This document shows positions 6,249 through 12,281 of a stretch of 12,281 nucleotides of DNA, piece by piece. A program made the position numbers and the translations under genes. Below the pieces are notes generated by a model, which was not told where the DNA came from, made no database searches, and saw only the letters and a list, made by a program, of their open reading frames with translations. Positions within the stretch are counted from its first letter, which is position 1. Every line of letters starts with the position of its first letter. Origin of the DNA: Flavobacteriaceae bacterium (GTDB lineage Bacteria; Bacteroidota; Bacteroidia; Flavobacteriales; Flavobacteriaceae); the NCBI GenBank assembly GCA_013042255.1, contig JABDQK010000304.1:1-12281 (forward strand). The letters are read 5' to 3'.

Positions 6249-7502
6249 TTGACACTTCATCTTTCAGGGCCGTCAGCTCCAGTTAAGCATTCAAGGATCA
6301 GTATCACAGGTTCTAAAAGTGAGTCGAACAGATTATTGCTCCTCCAGGCGCTTTACCCCCAACTCAAAATAGAAAACATTTCCAATGCAGATGACGTAAA
6401 AGTAATGAGGAAAGGTCTGAAGGTCAGGACCGGAACCGTGGATATTCATCATGCAGGTACGGCCATGAGATTTCTTACCGCTTACTTCGCTACACGCGAA
6501 GGTGTTGAGGTCACCCTCACGGGGTCTTCACGGATGCAGGAACGGCCCATAAAGGTACTGGTTGATGCCCTTCGCCAATTAGGGGCCGACATTGAATACG
6601 AGAAAAATAAAGGTTATCCTCCGTTGAGTATACGAGGAAAAAAGCTTGAGCGGTCCAATGTGAGTTTGCCTGCCAATATCAGCAGCCAGTACATTTCTGC
6701 CTTACTCCTAGTTGCACCCGGGATGAAGGAGGGTCTGGAACTAGAACTTATCGGGGAAATTACTTCGGTGCCTTACATTAAAATGACGCTTTCACTTTTA
6801 AATGAAATTGGAATCGTCACTTCATTTACCGGAAATAAAATCAAAGTAGAACCGGCGGAAGCAGTTTTGCCAAGGACTATACGGGTGGAATCAGACTGGA
6901 GTTCAGCTTCCTATTTTTACAGCATTGCTGCCTTTAGTGAAATAGGAACCCATCTGGAGCTCACTTCATATAGTGCCGAAAGCCTGCAAGGGGATCGGGT
7001 ACTGGCAGATTTATACCGTAGCTTCGGGGTAGATTCCCAATTCAAAGATCAGACCTTGCATCTCAGAAAAAAAGCCCATCCTGCTAAATCTGAGAAGGAT
7101 AAAAATACCCTATTGAAATTCCATCTGGCCGATGCCCCTGATATCGCGCAGACTATTGCAGTAAACTGCTTTGGCCTGGGAATGGGTTGCCATATAACCG
7201 GGCTCCACACCTTAAAAATCAAGGAAACTGACCGACTGGAAGCTCTTAAGACGGAGCTTTCTAAACTAGGGGCTAGCATTGAAGTTTCAGATCACCACCT
7301 TGAGCTGGCCCCAGGTGACATGATCAAATCTGACGTATCTATAGCGACATACAATGATCATCGGATGGCCATGGCATTCGCGCCACTGGCCCTAAAAACA
7401 GATATATTTATAGAAGATGCCGCCGTGGTTTCCAAGTCGTATCCAGACTTCTGGGAGGACCTGAAAAGACTTAATTTTCAAATTCGCCATGTAGCCGGTT
7501 GA
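6249..7502 (+). CDS. aroA: 3-phosphoshikimate 1-carboxyvinyltransferase (EPSP synthase)
   Basis: Transfers the enolpyruvyl group of PEP to shikimate 3-phosphate, the sixth shikimate step. With a TTG start at 6249 the protein is 417 residues, normal for the family. Active-site motifs are GSKSESNR (21-28; K23, S24, R28), HAGTAMR (68-74), QERPI (98-102, R99), ADAPDIAQ (294-301, D298), KETDRLEA (325-332), DHRMAM (370-375) and SKSYPDF (395-401, K396). The residue after AGTAMR is Phe75; in the E. coli enzyme this is Pro101. There is no ATG in frame near the beginning. The frame extends to a TTG at 6192, but that codon lies inside the candidate promoter, and the extra residues (WTLLKTAGTYRTIQ) do not look like family sequence, so I prefer 6249. 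An ATT or ATC just upstream cannot be excluded. The rest of the shikimate genes seen here lie 3 kb upstream. Confidence 0.9.
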   Translation: MTLHLSGPSAPVKHSRISITGSKSESNRLLLLQALYPQLKIENISNADDVKVMRKGLKVRTGTVDIHHAGTAMRFLTAYFATREGVEVTLTGSSRMQERPIKVLVDALRQLGADIEYEKNKGYPPLSIRGKKLERSNVSLPANISSQYISALLLVAPGMKEGLELELIGEITSVPYIKMTLSLLNEIGIVTSFTGNKIKVEPAEAVLPRTIRVESDWSSASYFYSIAAFSEIGTHLELTSYSAESLQGDRVLADLYRSFGVDSQFKDQTLHLRKKAHPAKSEKDKNTLLKFHLADAPDIAQTIAVNCFGLGMGCHITGLHTLKIKETDRLEALKTELSKLGASIEVSDHHLELAPGDMIKSDVSIATYNDHRMAMAFAPLALKTDIFIEDAAVVSKSYPDFWEDLKRLNFQIRHVAG

Positions 7503-7518
7503 TTTAATCATCTATTTA

Positions 7519-7551
7519 CTTGACAAGGCCTGTTGCCAGGTCGTATATTTG
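7519..7551 (+). promoter_or_regulatory. Promoter for queA (-rlmN)
   Basis: TATATTTG (7544-7551) matches the Bacteroidota TAnnTTTG -7 element exactly. CTTG (7519-7522) lies 21 bases upstream, close to the TTTG -33 box spacing. Transcription would start at about 7556, leaving a leader of roughly 90 bases before queA. Confidence 0.65.
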
Positions 7552-7565
7552 CAGCTTTTAAATTG

Positions 7566-7628
7566 ATCCTGCATACCAGAATCCCGGTGAAAATTCGGCA
7601 TACTGTTTTAAAGCCTACAGGATTTTTT
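7566..7628 (+). promoter_or_regulatory. Structured-looking leader before queA, possible attenuator
   Basis: ATCCTG (7566-7571) can pair with CAGGAT (7618-7623), and the right arm runs into six Ts (7623-7628), which resembles a terminator with a long enclosed segment. Inside lie CCG (7584-7586) and CGG (7596-7598), bracketing a GTGAAAATT loop, and a direct repeat GCATAC at 7571-7576 and 7598-7603. The segment CCGGTGAAAATTCGG (7584-7598) looks like the P5/L5 part of cobalamin riboswitches, but the other conserved parts of that RNA are not seen. I cannot assign it to a known riboswitch. Confidence 0.3.
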
Positions 7629-7648
7629 AATAGACTAAACATTCTTCT

Positions 7649-8698
7649 ATGAAATTATCACATTTTAATTTTGAACTTCCAAATGAATTATTGGCCGAGT
7701 ATCCTTCAGAGCACAGGGATGAATCCAAATTGATGGTCGTTCACAAAGAAACAGGAAAGATCGAACATAAGATGTTTAAAGATCTTATCAACTATTTTGA
7801 AGAGGACGATGTGATGGTATTAAACAATACCAAGGTATTTCCGGCAAGGTTGTTTGGGAACAAAGAAAAAACCGGGGCGAGGATTGAAGTGTTTTTGTTA
7901 CGTGAACTGAATGAAGAACAGCGACTCTGGGACGTACTGGTTGATCCTGCCCGAAAAATACGTATTGGGAATAAACTCTATTTTGGAGAAGACGAAAGCC
8001 TGGTGGCTGAGGTTATAGATAATACCACTTCTCGTGGACGTACGCTTCGTTTTCTTTATGATGGTGCCTATATAGATTTCAGAAGAAAACTCAGAGAATT
8101 AGGTGAGACGCCTTTGCCGAAATACATCAAAAGGGACGTAGAACCCGAGGATGAAAAGCGTTATCAGACTATTTATGCCAAGCATGAAGGCGCAGTAGCT
8201 GCTCCTACTGCCGGACTTCATTTTTCAAAGCACCTGCTGAAACGTCTTGAGATAAAAGGGATCAAGTTTGCTGAGATTACACTGCATGTAGGATTGGGAA
8301 CATTCAACCCGGTAGAAGTAGAAGATTTATCCAAACATAAAATGGACAGTGAAGAACTGGTCATTGATGAACGTGCTACCGAAATAGTGAACACAGCCAA
8401 GAACAGGAAGAGAAGGATATGTGCCGTTGGAACTACCGCAATGAGAGGTCTCGAAAGTGCTGTCTCATCAGAACATATGCTCAATACTTTTGATGGATGG
8501 ACAAATAAATTTATTTTCCCACCCTATGAGTTCAGCATTGCCAACGCTATGGTCACCAATTTCCACCTGCCGAAATCTACATTGCTGATGATGGTTTCAG
8601 CCTTTATGGGTCACGATCTAATGAAACGGGCTTATAAAGAAGCTATCCTCGAAGGGTACCGCTTTTACTCCTATGGAGATGCGATGCTGATTATATAA
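7649..8698 (+). CDS. queA: tRNA preQ1(34) S-adenosylmethionine ribosyltransferase-isomerase
   Basis: Moves and rearranges the ribosyl part of S-adenosylmethionine onto preQ1 at tRNA position 34, making epoxyqueuosine. The 349-residue protein is full length. Family motifs are the opening [17 protein letters not shown] (3-19), RDESKLMV (23-30), [12 protein letters not shown] (59-70), [16 protein letters not shown] (162-177), AAPTAGLHF (184-192), LHVGLGTF (212-219), and C-terminal [16 protein letters not shown] and SYGDAMLI. The ATG at 7649 gives the standard N-terminus. It has its own promoter and leader, and is followed 68 bases later by rlmN without an obvious terminator, so the two RNA-modification genes may be co-transcribed. 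The later steps (QueG or QueH) are not in the window. Confidence 0.96.
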   Translation: MKLSHFNFELPNELLAEYPSEHRDESKLMVVHKETGKIEHKMFKDLINYFEEDDVMVLNNTKVFPARLFGNKEKTGARIEVFLLRELNEEQRLWDVLVDPARKIRIGNKLYFGEDESLVAEVIDNTTSRGRTLRFLYDGAYIDFRRKLRELGETPLPKYIKRDVEPEDEKRYQTIYAKHEGAVAAPTAGLHFSKHLLKRLEIKGIKFAEITLHVGLGTFNPVEVEDLSKHKMDSEELVIDERATEIVNTAKNRKRRICAVGTTAMRGLESAVSSEHMLNTFDGWTNKFIFPPYEFSIANAMVTNFHLPKSTLLMMVSAFMGHDLMKRAYKEAILEGYRFYSYGDAMLII

Positions 8699-8766
8699 GC
8701 AATCCCGACAAACAGATCCCTTATCCTTTTCCTGAGGAGAAAACTAAGGAACAGTTAATTCAAACA

Positions 8767-9810
8767 ATGGAGGCTATCCAAAAGAAAGACATCAGAGCTT
8801 TAACAAGGGAAGAGTTGAGGTCTTTTTTCCTGGAAAGGGGGGATCAGGCTTACCGTGGCGATCAGGTATTTGAATGGCTGTGGAAAAAAGGAGCCCATTC
8901 ATTTGAGGATATGACCAACCTCTCAAAGAGTGTCAGGGCTATGCTGATGGAGCAATACGTGATTAACCATATTGAGGTCGATCACATGCAGCGCAGTAAA
9001 GACGGTACAATTAAAAATGCTGTTCGCCTTCACGATGGATTAATAGTAGAGTCGGTCTTAATCCCCACTTCAAAGAGAACAACCGCCTGTGTTTCGAGTC
9101 AGGTGGGATGCAGCCTGGATTGTAAATTTTGTGCAACGGCCCGCTTGAAGAGAATGCGCAACCTGAATCCGGATGAGATCTACGATCAGGTGGTTGCCAT
9201 TGACCGCCAAAGTCGATTATACCACAACCGCCCCCTCAGCAATATAGTTTTTATGGGAATGGGAGAGCCATTGATGAATTATAAAAATGTCCTTAAGGCT
9301 ATTGATAAAATAACCGGGGATGAAGGATTGGGGATGTCTCCAAAGAGAATCACAGTTTCTACCTCCGGAGTTCCCAAGATCATACGGAAGATGGCAGATG
9401 AAGAGGTTAGATTTAATCTTGCCGTTTCCCTTCACTCGGCCATTGATGAGGTCCGGACTTCCATAATGCCCTTCAATGCTACTTTTACCCTTTCCGATCT
9501 TCGGGAAGCCCTGGAATACTGGTATCAGAAAACGAAAAGCAGGATTACTTATGAGTACGTGGTCTGGGAAGGTGTTAACGACCGTCAGAAGGATGTGGAT
9601 GCTCTGGTAGAATTTTGCAGGTTTGCTCCCTCCAAGGTGAATCTCATTGAGTATAACCCTATTGATGACGGGGAATTCAAACAAGCTGATGATATCGCCA
9701 TTGATATGTATGTCGATGCACTTGAAGCAGCAGGAATTACAGTAACCGTAAGACGTTCACGGGGGAAGGATATAGACGCTGCCTGCGGGCAACTGGCCAA
9801 TAAATCCTGA
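8767..9810 (+). CDS. rlmN: Dual-specificity 23S rRNA/tRNA adenine-C2 methyltransferase RlmN
   Basis: Radical-SAM enzyme that methylates C2 of A2503 in 23S rRNA, and of A37 in certain tRNAs, supporting decoding fidelity. The 347-residue protein has an N-terminal accessory domain (about 1-85). The iron-sulfur motif is CSLDCKFC, with C115, C119 and C122. C108 comes earlier and catalytic C340 in ACGQLANKS lies near the end; both line up with the E. coli residues C118 and C355. E95 and GMGEPLMN (164-171, SAM site) are also present. C340 carries the methylene intermediate and distinguishes true RlmN from dead paralogues. Cfr is the main alternative, but housekeeping context and fit to RlmN in length and N-terminus argue against it. 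Start ATG at 8767; a terminator follows. Confidence 0.94.
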   Translation: MEAIQKKDIRALTREELRSFFLERGDQAYRGDQVFEWLWKKGAHSFEDMTNLSKSVRAMLMEQYVINHIEVDHMQRSKDGTIKNAVRLHDGLIVESVLIPTSKRTTACVSSQVGCSLDCKFCATARLKRMRNLNPDEIYDQVVAIDRQSRLYHNRPLSNIVFMGMGEPLMNYKNVLKAIDKITGDEGLGMSPKRITVSTSGVPKIIRKMADEEVRFNLAVSLHSAIDEVRTSIMPFNATFTLSDLREALEYWYQKTKSRITYEYVVWEGVNDRQKDVDALVEFCRFAPSKVNLIEYNPIDDGEFKQADDIAIDMYVDALEAAGITVTVRRSRGKDIDAACGQLANKS

Positions 9811-9860
9811 AGAAGCTCAGCGTTGGAACACAGTCTGGTATTCTAAATTGAAGAAAAACG

Positions 9861-9888
9861 TTTGCCGGGCAAGGCCTGCAAATTTTTT
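9861..9888 (+). terminator. Probable rho-independent terminator after rlmN
   Basis: TTTGC (9861-9865) pairs with GCAAA (9878-9882). After one C/T mismatch, GG (9867-9868) pairs with CC (9875-9876) around a six-base loop. Six Ts (9883-9888) follow. It lies 50 bases past the rlmN stop and before the prenyl synthase, so it separates the two units. Confidence 0.6.
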
Positions 9889-9933
9889 ACCTAATTTTAA
9901 AACTCACAAAGATCTAGTAACAATCCTCTGGAA

Positions 9934-10911
9934 TTGAAAGTTGTCTCGCAAATAAAAGAACCCGTAAGCAGGGAAATGGAATTATTTGAACAGAAGTTCT
10001 TTGATTCCATGTCCTCTAAAGTGGCTCTGCTAAATCGAATCACCTATTACATAGTCAATAGGAAAGGTAAGCAGATGCGGCCCATGTTTGTCTTCCTTAC
10101 GGCAAAAATGGTCAACGACGGGGAGGTAAACGAGCGCACTTACAGGGGAGCATCGGTCATTGAACTTATCCATACAGCCTCCCTGGTTCACGATGATGTT
10201 GTGGATGAAAGTTATAAAAGAAGGGGTTTCTTCTCCATCAATGCCTTGTGGAAAAATAAGATTGCTGTCCTGGTAGGGGATTATTTACTCTCCAAAGGAA
10301 TGCTGCTATCAGTAGAGCACGGGGATTTTGACCTGCTCAGGATAATCTCTGTCGCAATAAGAGAGATCAGCGAAGGGGAATTACTGCAACTGGAGAAAGC
10401 AAGACGTCTAGATATCGATGAGGAAGTCTATTACGATATCATCAGGCAAAAAACAGCCACACTTATTGCTGCCTGCTGCAGCCTGGGGGCCTGTTCCGTA
10501 AAGCCCGATTCGCAACATGTGGAAACCTTTCGCAAATTTGGCGAACTATGTGGGATGGCCTTTCAGATAAAAGACGACCTCTTTGACTACGGAGAAACGA
10601 AAATAGGCAAGCCCACGGGGATTGACATCAAGGAACAGAAAATGACTCTTCCCCTTATTTATGCCCTGAACAAAGCATCGGAAAAAGACAAACGCTGGCT
10701 TATCAATTCGGTAAAAAATCACAACAAGGACAAGAAGCGGGTAAAAGAGGTAATTCAGTTTGTGAAAGATCAGGGGGGACTGGAGTATGCCGAATCAAAA
10801 ATGCACGAATATCAGGAAAAAGCCCTTGAATTGCTGGACACCTACCCGGCCTCCCCTTATAAAGAAGCCCTGCAGCTGATGGTCAACTATGTGGTTGATC
10901 GAAAGAAGTAG
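9934..10911 (+). CDS. Trans-type long-chain polyprenyl diphosphate synthase
   Basis: Extends farnesyl or geranylgeranyl diphosphate with isopentenyl diphosphate to make the isoprenoid tail of menaquinone. The 325-residue protein contains GKQMRP (45-50), the first Asp-rich motif DDVVD (87-91) and the second DDLFD (214-218), each complete. The fifth residue before the first motif is Ala82 (TASLVHDD), a small residue as in the E. coli octaprenyl enzyme IspB, which fits a long product. Flavobacteria usually use menaquinone-6, so hexaprenyl diphosphate is the likely product, but this is inference. The start is TTG at 9934, giving MKVVSQIKEPVSREMELFE; the next ATG would cut into the first helix, and no ATG lies upstream in frame. 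Upstream I see the rlmN terminator but no convincing promoter of its own. Closest named relatives are IspB/HepT types. Confidence 0.92.
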   Translation: MKVVSQIKEPVSREMELFEQKFFDSMSSKVALLNRITYYIVNRKGKQMRPMFVFLTAKMVNDGEVNERTYRGASVIELIHTASLVHDDVVDESYKRRGFFSINALWKNKIAVLVGDYLLSKGMLLSVEHGDFDLLRIISVAIREISEGELLQLEKARRLDIDEEVYYDIIRQKTATLIAACCSLGACSVKPDSQHVETFRKFGELCGMAFQIKDDLFDYGETKIGKPTGIDIKEQKMTLPLIYALNKASEKDKRWLINSVKNHNKDKKRVKEVIQFVKDQGGLEYAESKMHEYQEKALELLDTYPASPYKEALQLMVNYVVDRKK

Positions 10912-10955
10912 TTCTCAAGGATTTAATAAGGGCTCATTCTTTTTTTTCATATCCA

Positions 10956-10984
10956 GGCAACGTTTTTGATGTTTGTCTCGTCTA
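10956..10984 (+). promoter_or_regulatory. Candidate ECF-sigma promoter upstream of the sigma factor gene
   Basis: GGCAAC (10956-10961) and CGTCTA (10979-10984), separated by 17 bases, match the general ECF promoter form with AAC at -35 and CGTC at -10. Transcription would start near 10990, leaving a short leader with AGAAGGA (10992-10998), an unusually good ribosome-binding sequence for this kind of genome, 8 bases before the ATG. It suggests that the sigma factor transcribes its own gene. Confidence 0.55.
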
Positions 10985-11006
10985 TTAAAACAGAAGGACT
11001 AACTAC

Positions 11007-11570
11007 ATGAAAATTATTTCATTGTACGAGAACGAGAAGGTTACCCTTAGAAAAGCCATAAAGGGAAACCGGAATGCGCAGCGCACGCTTTATGAAAAAC
11101 ACTCACCTAAAATGCTTTCGGTGTGCAGGCAATACATTAAGGATGTTCATTTTGCGGAGGATGTAATGATAAGCGGATTTGTAAAAGTCTTTAAGGGCTT
11201 GCATTCCTTCAGGTTTGAAGGGAGCTTTGAAGGCTGGATACGGCGAATAATGGTTCGTGAGGCCATTTCGTATCTCCGGAAAAATCAGTTTGTGGTATTC
11301 GACTCTGAAAAAATTGAAAGTTATACGGAGGAAGTGATGTATCACGAATCCCTTCTGCAGGTTGAAGAAGTCCAGAAGCTGATCGATACCCTGCCAGAAG
11401 GCTATAAAATGGTTTTTGTTCTATACGCAGTGGAAGGATATAAGCACAGGGAAATTGCCGAATTACTTCAGATTTCTGAAAGCACATCTAAATCGCAGTT
11501 ATTTAAGGCAAGGCAGTTTCTGCAAAAACGTATCAGTAGTTTGGAAATCAGGAAGAAGACAAAATCTTAA
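11007..11570 (+). CDS. ECF-type RNA polymerase sigma-70 factor
   Basis: Group IV sigma factor of 187 residues with only the two core regions. Region 2 (about 12-92) contains the helix FAEDVMISGFVKVFKGL (49-65) and the DNA-melting segment FEGWIRRIMVREAISYLRK (74-92). Region 4 (about 115-175) has the helix-turn-helix YKHREIAELLQISESTSKSQLFKARQ (145-170) that reads the -35 element. The acidic linker (99-118) is typical. There is no signal peptide or membrane segment. An ECF-like promoter sits upstream, and a membrane protein gene begins 10 bases downstream, the usual layout for a sigma factor held inactive by a membrane partner. The signal it answers to is unknown. It is not of the TonB/SusC-linked FecI type by context, as no fecR or susC gene is visible in the window. 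Confidence 0.93.
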   Translation: MKIISLYENEKVTLRKAIKGNRNAQRTLYEKHSPKMLSVCRQYIKDVHFAEDVMISGFVKVFKGLHSFRFEGSFEGWIRRIMVREAISYLRKNQFVVFDSEKIESYTEEVMYHESLLQVEEVQKLIDTLPEGYKMVFVLYAVEGYKHREIAELLQISESTSKSQLFKARQFLQKRISSLEIRKKTKS

Positions 11571-11580
11571 GAAAAAAATT

Positions 11581-12281
11581 ATGGCAAAGAACCGCTTCGA
11601 TAATAAAATAAAAGAGGTACTGGAGGAACGAACAATTAATCCTTCCAAGCGCTCCTGGTCTGTTATTGAAACGCAACTGGGATCTGCTAGAACTACGAAT
11701 GGGGGAGCATATTGGAAATATGGGATTGCAGCAGGATTTATAGGGATTTTATTTATTTCGGTTTCTCTTTTATCTCCAAAAGCTGAGGCACCTATTCCGG
11801 GCAATGAGGTAGTCAATTCCAGGAATGAAATCAACCAGGATGTGCCCGCGATAATGGAAGAAGACCCCTCCGAATTAAAATCGGTAATCGCTGTGCAGTC
11901 TGAATCAGAGAATGAGACCAGTTATAAACCCGAACAACAGCCGGGAGTGAATGCGGAAATTGCTGAGGTCCTGCCGGAAGATAAAGAAGATCACATGCAG
12001 AAATCGGCAAAGGAAATTTTGCAGGCTGAGAAATTGGACATCAAGATTGCTGAAGTTGTGGCACAGGTTGCTATTCTGGAAGAGTCGCAAGGGGTTGTGT
12101 CTGATGAAGTGATTGATTCCCTGCTGATGGAAGCTCAGACAGAATTGTTGAAAAAGAGACCTGTTCAGGATTATACTAAGGTCGATGCCCTGGCTCTTTT
12201 GGCTGATGTGGAAGAGGAGGTTAATCGCTCCTTCAGAGACCAGTTATTTGAGAAATTAAAGGACGGCTATTTAAAAGTAAG
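11581..12281 (+). CDS. Sigma-linked single-pass membrane protein, putative anti-sigma factor (3' end cut by window)
   Basis: The frame is open from the ATG at 11581 to the right edge (233 codons and two bases). The N-terminal cytoplasmic part (about 1-43) has the pattern IKEVLEERTINPS (10-22) followed by W26, which I know as a recurring N-terminal signature of proteins encoded next to ECF sigma factors in flavobacteria. A basic turn leads into one membrane segment, WKYGIAAGFIGILFISVSLL (45-64). The remainder is a long acidic Glu/Lys-rich periplasmic region that is probably helical or disordered (about 75-233), with no cysteines. Spacing of 10 bases to the sigma gene implies co-translation. 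From topology and context I infer that the short N-terminus binds and restrains the sigma factor. There is no zinc-type HxxxCxxC anti-sigma motif and no FecR domain, so the role is unproven. Confidence 0.75.
   Translation, partial: MAKNRFDNKIKEVLEERTINPSKRSWSVIETQLGSARTTNGGAYWKYGIAAGFIGILFISVSLLSPKAEAPIPGNEVVNSRNEINQDVPAIMEEDPSELKSVIAVQSESENETSYKPEQQPGVNAEIAEVLPEDKEDHMQKSAKEILQAEKLDIKIAEVVAQVAILEESQGVVSDEVIDSLLMEAQTELLKKRPVQDYTKVDALALLADVEEEVNRSFRDQLFEKLKDGYLKV

Noticed and set aside
7566..7628. A complete cobalamin or preQ1 riboswitch before queA
   Set aside because: Only a P5/L5-like segment is visible. The B12 box, the remaining cobalamin core helices and a preQ1-type pseudoknot tail are not seen, and the leader is too short for a standard cobalamin riboswitch.
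9217..9684. Minus-strand 155-codon frame inside rlmN
   Set aside because: It is antisense to conserved RlmN sequence, with no family features and no promoter.
9861..9899. TTTG (9861-9864) with TAATTTTA (9892-9899) as a promoter for the prenyl synthase
   Set aside because: The 27-base spacing is too long and the -7 element lacks the final G. The TTTG is better explained as part of the rlmN terminator stem.
10912..10955. Terminator at the T8 run (10940-10947) after the prenyl synthase
   Set aside because: I could not find a convincing stem directly before the T-run.
1..12281. Mobile elements, CRISPR array, phage or defence genes
   Set aside because: No transposase, integrase, regularly spaced repeats, terminal inverted repeats or toxin-antitoxin-like pairs were seen; all genes are housekeeping or common flavobacterial types.

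Overview
The window looks like chromosome from a marine-type member of the Flavobacteriaceae (phylum Bacteroidota). I infer this from the gene order, from the DAHP synthase with a C-terminal chorismate mutase, from secreted proteins of the DUF2807 (head-GIN) kind, from Bacteroidota promoter elements of the TAnnTTTG type, and from the general lack of strong Shine-Dalgarno sequences. It is ordinary housekeeping DNA. I see no transposase, integrase, phage gene, CRISPR array, tRNA or rRNA.

Layout. (1) Positions 2-3091 hold three tightly packed plus-strand genes of aromatic amino-acid synthesis: an aminotransferase cut by the left edge, prephenate dehydrogenase (tyrA, ATGA overlap) and a bifunctional DAHP synthase/chorismate mutase (1-base gap). 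(2) Positions 3157-3831 encode a secreted DUF2807 protein. It faces a small secreted protein of unknown function on the minus strand (3887-4327), with a strong hairpin terminator between them. (3) Positions 4426-7502 hold rsgA, dtd, a MazG-like pyrophosphohydrolase and aroA. aroA appears to have its own promoter just after the MazG stop and probably a TTG start. (4) Positions 7649-9810 hold queA, behind a good promoter and a structured-looking leader, and rlmN, closed by a terminator. (5) Positions 9934-10911 encode a long-chain polyprenyl diphosphate synthase with a TTG start. (6) From 11007 onward lie an ECF-type sigma factor and, 10 bases later, a single-pass membrane protein that runs off the right edge and looks like its anti-sigma partner. 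A GGCAAC-N17-CGTCTA element before the sigma gene suggests autoregulation.

Together the genes cover four themes. Aromatic synthesis is represented by the entry enzyme, the chorismate mutase branch, the tyrosine branch and EPSP synthase. RNA and ribosome maintenance is represented by RsgA, Dtd, QueA and RlmN. The other two themes are quinone side-chain synthesis and an envelope-linked sigma switch. I do not see a clearly new multi-gene system. The points most worth a second look are the sigma/putative anti-sigma pair with its candidate promoter, the queA leader, the aroA start and internal promoter, and an unusual cofactor-site motif in the aminotransferase.
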